Shown: positions 15,640-22,849 of the stretch, one piece after another | Layout of the letters: every line of letters begins with the position of its first letter | Numbering within the stretch: position 1 is the stretch's first letter | Assembly (NCBI GenBank): GCA_017451225.1 | Contig: JAFSPZ010000062.1 | Coordinates: 1 to 38,865, forward strand | From: Muribaculaceae bacterium | GTDB lineage: Bacteria > Bacteroidota > Bacteroidia > Bacteroidales > Muribaculaceae | DNA length: 38,865 nt | Direction: 5' to 3' | Position numbers and translations under genes: made by a program | Notes under the pieces: model-generated | Told to the model about the DNA's origin: nothing | Database searches by the model: none | The model's input: the letters and a program-made list of their open reading frames with translations, nothing else

Positions 15640-18240
15640 ATGAAAAAGTATATATTTCTTCTCACTGCCTTTGCAATGATTGCAGGCAGTAATGCATTTG
15701 CCAATGATCTGACTGGCAAGAAGATCTATGTGAATCCTGGGCATGGTGGCTATGATCCCACTAATGACCGCAACGTGCCCACCATCCCATTTCCTGCGGG
15801 TGACCACAACGGTTTTTATGAGTCAACTTGCAACCTTGTGAAAGGACTTGAGCTTCGTGACTTGCTTGAATCATCAGGTGCTACCGTAATGATGTCTCGA
15901 ACCCAGAATCGTGATGAGGATGATAAGGTGCTTACCGAGATTTCGGCCGAAGCTAATGCCTTTGGTGCCGATGCGTTTGTCTCGGTACATAGCAATGCAC
16001 TGGGTGCAAACTCTGGCACAAACTATCTTTTGACACTCTATAAAGGTAATGAGAATGCAGCTGCTGGCGTGCCTTGGAAACCCGAAGATAAAGAGATGGC
16101 GACAAGATGTTGGCCGTTCCTCTATGAGAACAACACTTCTATCTGGACAGCCGGCTCACCCTCTAACCCTATCGTGCGCGATGACTATCATTTCTTGGGC
16201 TTCTATCTGGGTGTGATGCGTACTCTCACCGTACCAGGCTTCTTGATTGAAGGTTCATTCCATGACTATGAGCCAGAGACTCACCGATTGCTCAATCATG
16301 ACTATGATCACATTAATGCAATCAACACTTATCGCTTCTTTCTTGACTATTATGGTGCCGACGCTCCTGCAACAGGCGAGATTCTTGGGTCGGTTAAGGA
16401 TAGCCAGCGTAAGATGAGTGCTCCTGAGTTCAACAATTTCGTCAAAAAGTCGCATGATCAATATCAGCCACTTAATGGTGCTACTGTAACACTGATGAAT
16501 GCTAGCGGCACAACTTTGGACACTTACACTACCGACGATTGGTATAACGGTATCTATGTGTTCCGCAACCTGGCTCCTGGCAGCTATAAGGTGCGCATGG
16601 AGATGCCTGGCTACATCACTCAAGAGAAAGATGTTACAGTTGAGGCTGCTAAGACAACAAGTTTCTACACTCTGCTCGAGGATCCTACTTACGAACCTCC
16701 TGCATTAGTTACAGCTATGCCCAACATCTATGCTTCGGAGCTTTCGGCTGGTGAGAACGGAGAGGGCCATTATGTTCTCTCATTCACGCTTAATGCCGAT
16801 GCTACCGAGGTGCAAGTGACAGTTTATAATGAGATTGGAGATCCAATCGTCATTGACGCTGGAGCACTTCCTCGTGGACGTAACAACGTACTTGTGAAGA
16901 TGGATGATGTGAAAGGGAACGCTGTTAAATGGGAAGTAAAAGCTACAGGCGAGGCCAACACTCTTACTGCCCCTGCAATCAGTTGTGATCGTGAGGCATC
17001 ACAGCTCAGTTTCAAGCAGGCTCGTGGTATTGCTGTGGACAATAGCATGGAGAGTGAATTCTTTGGGCGTGTATATATCACTGAAGGAAGTGGTGGTACT
17101 GCTGGAGACCGCGTAACTCAGAACGGCCTTTATGTGCTCGATGCCAACCTCAGTGATGTTACTGGTCAAGGCAGCAACAGCTACGCTGGCAATGTGGTAT
17201 GGTCAAGTTCATCAAGCCCAATGCGTCCCTCTGTTGGTGAGGATGGAACTATCTACCTTGCTGACTGGAGCGATGCGCATTCTGGTATTTGGAAAGCTAA
17301 CCCAGCCAATCTCAGTGGCGAATTTATACCAGTCTTTGGTGGTACGCGTGATGGTGATGGCCTCTTCTGGAATGGCGACACCAAGATTGCAGGTTCTGTA
17401 TCATCATGTTATGTTACGGGCACAGGCGAGAACACAGTGCTCTACACTACTGATGAGGACTACCTGGGCACTTATATGAACAGTGGTAGTGTGCTGCCAA
17501 GGGTTGCTTTATTGCAATATAACATTGGTAACGCTGAAACTCCATGGACCGAAGCTCCATCGGCTGTATTGTTTGACAATCCAATTAATGATAACAATGG
17601 CTATGCAATCCTCAGTAACGCCAACTGTGTGGTTATTCCACAAAATGGAGGTGTATGGGTATCGCAATATCGCTGGAGCGATGGTGCTGCTCTTCCTTCG
17701 TTGTCTTATATCAAGAACAATGAGGCATTGTTTAAGTCTGGTAGTGTTGACGCTTCGCTTATCAGCACTTCTCAACGCGGTGCTCTGGCTTTGAACTACG
17801 ATGGTACTATGATTGCCGTGGGCGCTGGTGATGAAACTCGCGTCTTTAATGTGACCTTCAATGGTGACGTTCCATCAATCACTCCATTGTATATCATCGA
17901 CCATGGTCTTGGTGGAGATAGCTATGGTCTGGCATTTGACTATGCTAATAATATCTATCTTGCCAATAATTCAGATGGCATTGCCGAGTTTACATTGCCA
18001 ACAGCCGACAATAGCCGCATCACTGTTGCGCCAACATCGCAATATTTGAAAGGCTCGGCAGGAGTTTATGGCGATGTTGACGGTGATGGTATAGTTTCGT
18101 CGGTTGATATTACAGCAATTTACAACTATTTGCTTAATGGCGATGAAACATACTTGCTCACTAGTGATGTTGACAAAGATGGAGTTGTGTCATCGGTTGA
18201 TATCACTATAATTTATAATATATTACTTGGTAACAAATAA
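15640..18240 (+). CDS. N-acetylmuramoyl-L-alanine amidase (Amidase_3) fused to propeller and dockerin-like tail
   Basis: An 866-residue secreted multidomain enzyme. A signal peptide (1-21) precedes an Amidase_3 catalytic domain (about 25-240). Its zinc ligands are H35 (NPGHGG), E61 (FYEST) and H117 (SVHSN), with catalytic E204 (FLIEGSFHD), all present. Residues about 245-345 form a carboxypeptidase-regulatory-like domain (GATVTLMNASG ... GSYKVRMEMPGYITQEKDVTV). Residues 360-805 repeat the Ig-like plus propeller module of the neighbouring 526-residue protein. Residues 808-866 are two dockerin-like repeats, DVDGDGIVSSVD and DVDKDGVVSSVD. The enzyme should cleave the bond between MurNAc and L-Ala of peptidoglycan. 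Ordinary cell-division amidases lack these accessory modules and are not in SusCD loci, so a nutritional role is plausible. Confidence 0.88.
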   Translation: MKKYIFLLTAFAMIAGSNAFANDLTGKKIYVNPGHGGYDPTNDRNVPTIPFPAGDHNGFYESTCNLVKGLELRDLLESSGATVMMSRTQNRDEDDKVLTEISAEANAFGADAFVSVHSNALGANSGTNYLLTLYKGNENAAAGVPWKPEDKEMATRCWPFLYENNTSIWTAGSPSNPIVRDDYHFLGFYLGVMRTLTVPGFLIEGSFHDYEPETHRLLNHDYDHINAINTYRFFLDYYGADAPATGEILGSVKDSQRKMSAPEFNNFVKKSHDQYQPLNGATVTLMNASGTTLDTYTTDDWYNGIYVFRNLAPGSYKVRMEMPGYITQEKDVTVEAAKTTSFYTLLEDPTYEPPALVTAMPNIYASELSAGENGEGHYVLSFTLNADATEVQVTVYNEIGDPIVIDAGALPRGRNNVLVKMDDVKGNAVKWEVKATGEANTLTAPAISCDREASQLSFKQARGIAVDNSMESEFFGRVYITEGSGGTAGDRVTQNGLYVLDANLSDVTGQGSNSYAGNVVWSSSSSPMRPSVGEDGTIYLADWSDAHSGIWKANPANLSGEFIPVFGGTRDGDGLFWNGDTKIAGSVSSCYVTGTGENTVLYTTDEDYLGTYMNSGSVLPRVALLQYNIGNAETPWTEAPSAVLFDNPINDNNGYAILSNANCVVIPQNGGVWVSQYRWSDGAALPSLSYIKNNEALFKSGSVDASLISTSQRGALALNYDGTMIAVGAGDETRVFNVTFNGDVPSITPLYIIDHGLGGDSYGLAFDYANNIYLANNSDGIAEFTLPTADNSRITVAPTSQYLKGSAGVYGDVDGDGIVSSVDITAIYNYLLNGDETYLLTSDVDKDGVVSSVDITIIYNILLGNK

Positions 18241-18259
18241 TTCTTAACCTACTATAATT

Positions 18260-18313
18260 AAAGGGGTAATACTCTTAAATTTTGTCACGTCATGAGATTT
18301 TGCCCCTTTTTTT
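18260..18313 (+). terminator. Possible terminator or attenuator before the GHL10 gene
   Basis: AAAGGGGTAA (18260-18269) can pair with TTGCCCCTTT (18300-18309) with one G-U pair, followed by T residues, across a 30-base loop. It lies 20 bases after the amidase stop and 15 bases before the GHL10 start, so it may reduce read-through rather than separate unrelated genes. Confidence 0.5.
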
Positions 18314-18328
18314 AAAAAAAGACAATAG

Positions 18329-19846
18329 ATGATAAAGAAATTATTATTCTTGCTTATAATTGCGATTGGAATGGTATCATGCGGAGGAGATGAGCCAAGT
18401 CCTACTCCAGGCCCCAATCCTAACCCAAATCCTGATCCAGGCACTGAAACTACACTCAAACCTGAGGATGTGACCATGCCGCGTAAGGAAATAAGGGCAG
18501 TATGGCTTTGCACGGTGCGTGACATAGACTGGCCCCGCAATAAAAGCAATCCCGAGGTTCAGAAGCAGGAATTCATTGAATACCTTGACTTGTTCAAGCA
18601 GTACAATGTAAATACCGTTATCATGCAGGTTAGGCCATGTGCCGATGCGTTTTATAACTCATCACTTGAGCCATGGAGCCAGTATCTTACTGGTACACAA
18701 GGCCAAGATCCCGGATGGGATGTGATGAATTTCATGATTGACGAGACTCACAAACGCGGAATGGAGTTTCATGCTTGGATGAATCCTTATCGCATATGTG
18801 AGGATTACACCAAGTTCAATCCTGCTGCTAATGCTATTTCCAACACACATCCCGAATGGGTAATGCAGTATGGAAAGTTGTGGATTTTAAATCCTGGTCT
18901 TCCCGAGGTTCGTCAACATTTGTGCAATGTAGTTGCCGACTTGCTAGACAAATATGATGTAGATGGTATACACTTTGATGACTACTTCTACCCTTATCCT
19001 AATGGTTCCTCTTTGCCCGATATGGAGGACTACAAGGCCTATGGCGTTCCAGCGGGCTTCACAAGTATTGCCAACTGGCGTCGCGATAACGTGAACAAAG
19101 CCATTGAGATGGTGCACAACACAATCCTTGCTCACAAGCCAGGAGCTGTGTTCTCGATTAGCCCCTTCTGTGTGTGGCGTAACATCAGTGCCGATCCTCG
19201 TGGCTCGCAGACCTATACCGACATCACTAATTATGACAGCCTCTATGCCGATATCCTTAAGTGGTGTGAAGAAAACTGGATAGACCTTGTGGTTCCACAG
19301 CTCTACCCTACTACTCAGAACACCAATGCAAACTTTATAACCTTGGTTAAATGGTGGCCTGAGCATGTGGGTAATTGTCCTTTGGCTATTGGATTGGAAC
19401 TTGACCTTTATAGCTCGAATCATAGTCAGGCTGTTTATCAAACAACTACCGAGCTTGAACAAGAGTTCTTCTATGCTCGCCGTCAAGAGAAGGTGCAAGG
19501 TACTTTCCTGTTTTGCGCAAAGGTTTTTAAAGAGAACAAGATTAACCTTCTGGGCAAGCTTGCACAGATGTATCCCGAACCTTCGGTTATACCATTCTTT
19601 GGCAGGTCAACTGCAGCTGAGCCCTCAGCTTTGACACAGCTTAAGGCCGACGGCAGGAAGCTCACGTGGGAGAACAAAGGTAAAGGTATGCGCTATGTTG
19701 TTTACCGCATTGAATCTAAGGTGGCTCACACATTGGATATTGTTGACACCAATTTTTATGAGGTAGATGGAACTGGCTATTTTGCTGTTTCGGTTCTTAA
19801 TGCGGACAATACCGAGAGTCAAATCGCAATAGTTAAGGTTGACTAA
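18329..19846 (+). CDS. GHL10 (DUF187/DigH-type) glycosidase, surface-type lipoprotein
   Basis: A 505-residue lipoprotein. The signal peptide ends GMVSC (C18), followed by GGDEP and a proline/asparagine-rich linker (residues 23-40). Residues 50-400 are the glycosyl hydrolase-like 10 barrel: EIRAVWLCTVRDIDWP, VNTVIMQVRPCADAFY, EFHAWMNPYRI, the conserved acidic motif VDGIHFDDYFYPYP (211-224) and DLVVPQLYPTTQ. A fibronectin-III-like domain occupies the last ~85 residues. The characterised member, E. coli DigH (YddW), cleaves peptidoglycan glycan strands from which stem peptides have been removed. It follows an amidase gene that would make exactly such denuded glycans. Substrate assignment is by homology and context only. 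Confidence 0.87.
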   Translation: MIKKLLFLLIIAIGMVSCGGDEPSPTPGPNPNPNPDPGTETTLKPEDVTMPRKEIRAVWLCTVRDIDWPRNKSNPEVQKQEFIEYLDLFKQYNVNTVIMQVRPCADAFYNSSLEPWSQYLTGTQGQDPGWDVMNFMIDETHKRGMEFHAWMNPYRICEDYTKFNPAANAISNTHPEWVMQYGKLWILNPGLPEVRQHLCNVVADLLDKYDVDGIHFDDYFYPYPNGSSLPDMEDYKAYGVPAGFTSIANWRRDNVNKAIEMVHNTILAHKPGAVFSISPFCVWRNISADPRGSQTYTDITNYDSLYADILKWCEENWIDLVVPQLYPTTQNTNANFITLVKWWPEHVGNCPLAIGLELDLYSSNHSQAVYQTTTELEQEFFYARRQEKVQGTFLFCAKVFKENKINLLGKLAQMYPEPSVIPFFGRSTAAEPSALTQLKADGRKLTWENKGKGMRYVVYRIESKVAHTLDIVDTNFYEVDGTGYFAVSVLNADNTESQIAIVKVD

Positions 19847-19875
19847 CGACTTTATACGCACAAATCCCATATATA

Positions 19876-19920
19876 AATAATAAGGCTGCCACTCTAGAGA
19901 GGGCAACCTTATTATTTTGT
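19876..19920. terminator. Bidirectional terminator ending the SusCD operon and the sigma factor gene
   Basis: AATAATAAGG (19876-19885) pairs with CCTTATTATT (19907-19916), with further pairing inside (TGCC with GGCA) after one mismatch, and T-rich flanks on both strands. It lies between convergent genes. Confidence 0.78.
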
Positions 19921-19934
19921 TTATGCTTAAAAGA

Positions 19935-20525
19935 TTACATTGTGAGCACGATATTGTTTTCAACGGCCAGTCGCCGCATGTTAAGTATTGCATATCGCAT
20001 GCGTCCTAGGGCGGTGTTGATGCTTACATTGGTGCGGTCGGCAATCTCCTTGAAGCTCATGTTCTTGTAGTAGCGCATGAGCAGCACTTCTCGCTGGTTG
20101 GCCGGCAGAGCAGTGACGAGGCGTCGCACGTCGCTGTGAATTTGATCAACAATTAGGTTGTCTTCGACAGTTGCTTCGCTGAGTTCTTTTCGATTTAGAA
20201 TGTCAACCTCGGTAGAGTCGCTTGACTGTAGATTCTCGGACTTTTCTTGCCTGTAGAAATCAATGATAAGATTGTGTGCAATGCGTGTTATCCATGCGGC
20301 AAAATGTCCATTCTCGACATACCTTCCTTGCTTGATTGTCATTATCGCCTTGACAAATGTTTCTTGGAAAATATCGTTGGCAAGATCTTCATCTTTTACT
20401 GAGTGAAAGATATAATTAAAGATGCGGTTTTTGTGGCGCTCAATCAGCGCATCAAAAGCCTCATTCTTACCTTCGACATACTTTACGATGAGTTTATCAT
20501 CGCTTACGTCTGCAAATTTTGTCAT
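19935..20525 (-). CDS. Sigma-70 family (ECF-type) RNA polymerase sigma factor
   Basis: A 196-residue sigma factor. Region 2 spans about residues 20-95 (FDALIERHKNRIFNYIF, DIFQETFVKA, FAAWITRIAHNLIIDFYR), then a linker. Region 4 spans about 130-185 with LPANQREVLLMRYYKNMSFKEIAD and the recognition helix TNVSINTALGRMRYAI. No FecR-type anti-sigma factor or SusC receptor with an STN domain is next to it, so it does not look like a PUL-specific ECF system. It could be one of the stand-alone sigma factors conserved across Bacteroidales. It has its own consensus promoter and converges on the SusCD operon. Confidence 0.92.
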   Translation of the reverse strand: MTKFADVSDDKLIVKYVEGKNEAFDALIERHKNRIFNYIFHSVKDEDLANDIFQETFVKAIMTIKQGRYVENGHFAAWITRIAHNLIIDFYRQEKSENLQSSDSTEVDILNRKELSEATVEDNLIVDQIHSDVRRLVTALPANQREVLLMRYYKNMSFKEIADRTNVSINTALGRMRYAILNMRRLAVENNIVLTM

Positions 20526-20641
20526 TACTCTATGTGTATTGGTTAATAAGTAATGTTTTAGTCTATAGGCGTAACAGTTTTAAAAATTTATAATTAGTAA
20601 GTTTATGGTTAAATTCTCCTTCAATGGTGAGGAAAACGTGG

Positions 20642-20672
20642 CAAAATTATAATATTTTTATTAACTGACAAA
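20642..20672 (-). promoter_or_regulatory. Promoter of the sigma factor gene
   Basis: On the minus strand TTTG (20669-20672) and TAATTTTG (20642-20649) are separated by 19 bases, a full consensus match. The 5' leader would be about 110 bases. Confidence 0.72.
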
Positions 20673-20727
20673 ATATTTTACAAAAAAAATACAATTTTTC
20701 TCTTAATACCACGTTTTGAAACGACTA

Positions 20728-21039
20728 TTATTTTTTGCGTCTAGAATAAAGCCTAAGTAGAATTCCTATTGCTTTTGCTCCAAGGAAGAGGTAGTCGGCT
20801 TTTTTGAGTCCAGTGATAGTGTTGTTGCTGAACAAAAGCCCTCTTATACCGTTTTGAGATACATTGTCGCGCGCGTTGTTGAACTGGTAAGATAGATTTG
20901 CACGATTCACCTCACGCAACACCAACGACTTTGCACGCCTCATTTTGAGTTCATCCATTGTTAACCCTTTCCACTCTTTTTGTTGAGTTGATGTTGTTGT
21001 AGGTACGGCTGTCGTTGGAAGTGTGTTATTTGCACTCAT
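20728..21039 (-). CDS. Conserved-looking small protein of the YtxH/holin operon, unknown function
   Basis: A 103-residue protein with a Thr/Pro-rich, probably disordered N-terminus (1-25), a charged helix (ELKMRRAKSLVLREVNRANLSYQF), and a hydrophobic segment near the C-terminus (ADYLFLGAKAIGILLRLYS) ending in basic residues RRKK. I do not recognise a family. It is the last gene of a four-gene minus-strand operon, 10 bases after the holin-like gene, and the hydrophobic tail suggests the envelope. No terminator was identified directly downstream. Confidence 0.6.
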   Translation of the reverse strand: MSANNTLPTTAVPTTTSTQQKEWKGLTMDELKMRRAKSLVLREVNRANLSYQFNNARDNVSQNGIRGLLFSNNTITGLKKADYLFLGAKAIGILLRLYSRRKK

Positions 21040-21049
21040 AATTCATTAA

Positions 21050-21394
21050 CTATTCTTCAGGATTTAACAACAGTTTGGTGACAAAACGCGTTACAGGATT
21101 AATGACAAGTTGCTTGCGATAGCCGTAGAGTACTAGCAAGAGAACGATGAGCACAGCAAGTGACACAAGCACTCCAGTCCATAGACTTTCAGTAATTTGT
21201 ACTAGCCAGTGTGTGAGTCCCCATTCAAGGAGGAATAATGCACAAGCTGCGAAAATGATGAGAATCAACACTATGATACCCCTTGAGAGTAATATTGACA
21301 GTTTTTCGGAGAGGGTCAACTTGGAGTACTCAAATTCCACCTTAGCACTTTGCTTAAGGTTTTCAACTAATAATTTAAACTTCTCGTCCATCAC
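21050..21394 (-). CDS. Phage-holin-superfamily (holin-X-like) membrane protein
   Basis: A 114-residue protein: an amphipathic N-terminal helix (MDEKFKLLVENLKQSAKVEFEYSKLTLSEKL), then two membrane segments (LLSRGIIVLILIIFAACALFL and LWTGVLVSLAVLIVLLLVLYG) and a basic tail. This is the layout of the 'phage holin family' (Holin-X/DUF1469-type) proteins, which in bacterial chromosomes are usually not phage genes but small envelope proteins found with YtxH partners. No phage genes surround it. Two adjacent ATGs (21394 and 21391) are possible starts. Confidence 0.72.
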   Translation of the reverse strand: MMDEKFKLLVENLKQSAKVEFEYSKLTLSEKLSILLSRGIIVLILIIFAACALFLLEWGLTHWLVQITESLWTGVLVSLAVLIVLLLVLYGYRKQLVINPVTRFVTKLLLNPEE

Positions 21395-21424
21395 TAGTGT
21401 GTGTCAAAATCTACAACCAAGCCA

Positions 21425-21454
21425 CACATGGCCACTATATAAAGTGGTCATGTG
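21425..21454 (-). promoter_or_regulatory. Intercistronic hairpin in the YtxH/holin operon
   Basis: CACATGGCCACT (21425-21436) pairs with AGTGGTCATGTG (21443-21454), 12 pairs including one G-U, with a 6-base loop. No T run follows on either strand, so it is probably an RNA processing or stability element between the YtxH and holin-like genes. Confidence 0.5.
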
Positions 21455-21478
21455 CCGCTCATATATTAAAAGTGTTGC

Positions 21479-21685
21479 TTATTGCTCAATTTGAGCGCTG
21501 ATTTGATTTACGAGCTGTTCTACCTCATCGTCGCTGAAATCGATGCCTTTTTTCTTGAGCAACTCCTTGATGCGTGTACGCAAGTCTTTTCCACTTTCGG
21601 GAGCATAAAGCAATGCCAATCCAGCGCCTAAAATAGCTCCACCAATGAAAGCATACAGCAAGCTTAATGATCTCATGTCTCTCAT
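21479..21685 (-). CDS. YtxH domain protein
   Basis: A 68-residue protein with one membrane helix containing the glycine-rich YtxH signature FIGGAILGAGLALLYAPESG, then KDLRTRIKELLKKKG and an acidic C-terminal helix. YtxH proteins are small membrane proteins linked to stress responses in many bacteria; their biochemical role is unclear. It is a diverged paralog of the 66-residue protein just upstream: both share ALLxAPxxGxDxRxxIxEzLKKKGI-type spacing. It is in the same operon as the holin-like gene. Confidence 0.82.
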   Translation of the reverse strand: MRDMRSLSLLYAFIGGAILGAGLALLYAPESGKDLRTRIKELLKKKGIDFSDDEVEQLVNQISAQIEQ

Positions 21686-21747
21686 AACTTATATGTGTTT
21701 AAAAGATATTCTAAAATTAATAATATTGAATAGTGAAAAAACGGTTA

Positions 21748-21948
21748 TTACTCTTCTTTGATTTCCTTTGTGATATCGTCGATGAGTTCATCCATTTCTG
21801 AATCTTTCAGATTTATGCCTTTTTTCTTTAGAATTTCAGCAATCTTGTTACGAGTATCGACTCCCTTGGCGGGTGCAAAGAGTAAACCTACAGCAGCTCC
21901 AGCGAGAGCTCCGCTCAATACTGCTAAAATGATGTGAATTGGTTTCAT
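21748..21948 (-). CDS. YtxH domain protein (first of pair)
   Basis: A 66-residue protein with the membrane helix LSGALAGAAVGLLFAPAKG, then DTRNKIAEILKKKGINLKD and an acidic tail EMDELIDDITKEIKEE. It has the same architecture as the next gene, so the pair arose by tandem duplication. It is the first gene of the four-gene minus-strand operon. Confidence 0.82.
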   Translation of the reverse strand: MKPIHIILAVLSGALAGAAVGLLFAPAKGVDTRNKIAEILKKKGINLKDSEMDELIDDITKEIKEE

Positions 21949-22000
21949 TGTAAAAAATATTTTGAGGGTGAATAATAAGTATGTCTTGTTTTAACGATTA

Positions 22001-22008
22001 CAAATATA
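22001..22008 (-). promoter_or_regulatory. Weak candidate -7 element for the YtxH/holin operon
   Basis: The minus strand reads TATATTTG, matching TAnnTTTG, 53 bases before the first start codon. There is no recognisable -33 TTTG and no GCAC extension, so use of this site is uncertain. Confidence 0.38.
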
Positions 22009-22083
22009 GCACATTTAATTAAAAGGTGTATTGTTTTTAGCATTTTTTTTGAAAAATGGTATTAATTTTCTTCATCCAGTAAA

Positions 22084-22115
22084 CATAAAAACGTCCAATC
22101 ATTGATTGGACGTTT
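22084..22115 (-). terminator. Terminator of the secreted-protein operon
   Basis: A perfect 12-bp stem, AAACGTCCAATC (22089-22100) with GATTGGACGTTT (22104-22115) and a 3-base loop. On the minus strand it is followed by TTTATGTTTA. It lies 44 bases after the last gene of the secreted-protein operon. Confidence 0.85.
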
Positions 22116-22159
22116 AGCTATGAAGGAGTTTTAGAATAATTGATGTATCATTTAATCTA

Positions 22160-22816
22160 TTATTCATCAAGCTTAAAACCAAGAGGTTTGAGTACGGCTT
22201 TAGGCAAGCGTGTGCGCTTTGTTGTCGCTTTTCTCTTGGGTCGCTCGGTCGTTACGATGCGCTTGTTTGTAAGATAGTTCTCGCTGGTAACTACAGTTTT
22301 GCCTGTGTTGCGCTCATACTCAGTAACATCTTTCCCGATAAGGAAGAAATCTCCGTTTTGATAACGGAAAAGATATTTTGTTGTGGGTTGTGTCCAGCTC
22401 CCTGCACTTGCAAATAATTCTAATGTGATTTCGAGCACCCCTTTCTTGGTTATATCAAGAGCAGGAGTGATACTGATAAATTCGTCCTCGCGCGCTGGAA
22501 TCACATTGTCATATTGCATGTAGAGGTTGAAGTCGCCATCTTTATCTCCCCAATAAATGGCAAGAATAGGCTGGTTGAAATTGTAAACATAGCCGTCATC
22601 GCGAGTTCTCATCTTCTCTTTGTTGCAAGGCGTGGCGATGATAGCGAGATCGGCGATGCCATCACCATTGAGGTCGCCTGTCTTGAAAATTGATTCCCAA
22701 TCGTTTGGCACAACATCGGCAGCGCTTTTACCATTTGATTTAAGCCCTTGAGCCAAAGATGATTGTGGCATTATTGCCAAAACAGCTATAATAATAGTAA
22801 ATATAGTTTTCATCAT
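22160..22816 (-). CDS. Secreted protein with FG-GAP-like calcium loop, unknown function
   Basis: A 218-residue exported protein (signal peptide about 1-22, ending SLAQ). Near the N-terminus of the mature part is GDLNGDGIADLAII, with D48, N50, D52 and D56 in the spacing of an FG-GAP/VCBS calcium-binding loop. The rest is beta-rich (PILAIYWGDKDGDFNLYMQYDNV, TTKYLFRYQNGDFFLIGKDV), and the C-terminus is strongly basic before LGFKLDE. It resembles proteins that store a value of 'fraction/energy'-type hypothetical families, and I cannot name it further. Last gene of a four-gene operon of small secreted proteins; 33 bases after the gene upstream. Confidence 0.62.
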   Translation of the reverse strand: MMKTIFTIIIAVLAIMPQSSLAQGLKSNGKSAADVVPNDWESIFKTGDLNGDGIADLAIIATPCNKEKMRTRDDGYVYNFNQPILAIYWGDKDGDFNLYMQYDNVIPAREDEFISITPALDITKKGVLEITLELFASAGSWTQPTTKYLFRYQNGDFFLIGKDVTEYERNTGKTVVTSENYLTNKRIVTTERPKRKATTKRTRLPKAVLKPLGFKLDE

Positions 22817-22849
22817 AATATGAAATGCTTTAAATATAGCAATTAGAAA

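Noticed and set aside
15640-18240. Amidase as an ordinary cell-division AmiC-type enzyme
   Set aside because: The carboxypeptidase-regulatory domain, propeller, dockerin-like tail and location in a SusCD operon differ from division amidases, which are short and lack these modules.
19935-20525. Sigma factor as an ECF/FecR regulator of the SusCD locus
   Set aside because: There is no FecR-type anti-sigma gene next to it, and the SusC lacks the N-terminal signalling domain needed for such a circuit.
21050-21394. Holin-like gene as a sign of a prophage
   Set aside because: No endolysin, capsid, terminase or integrase genes nearby; the operon with YtxH proteins is typical of chromosomal envelope genes.
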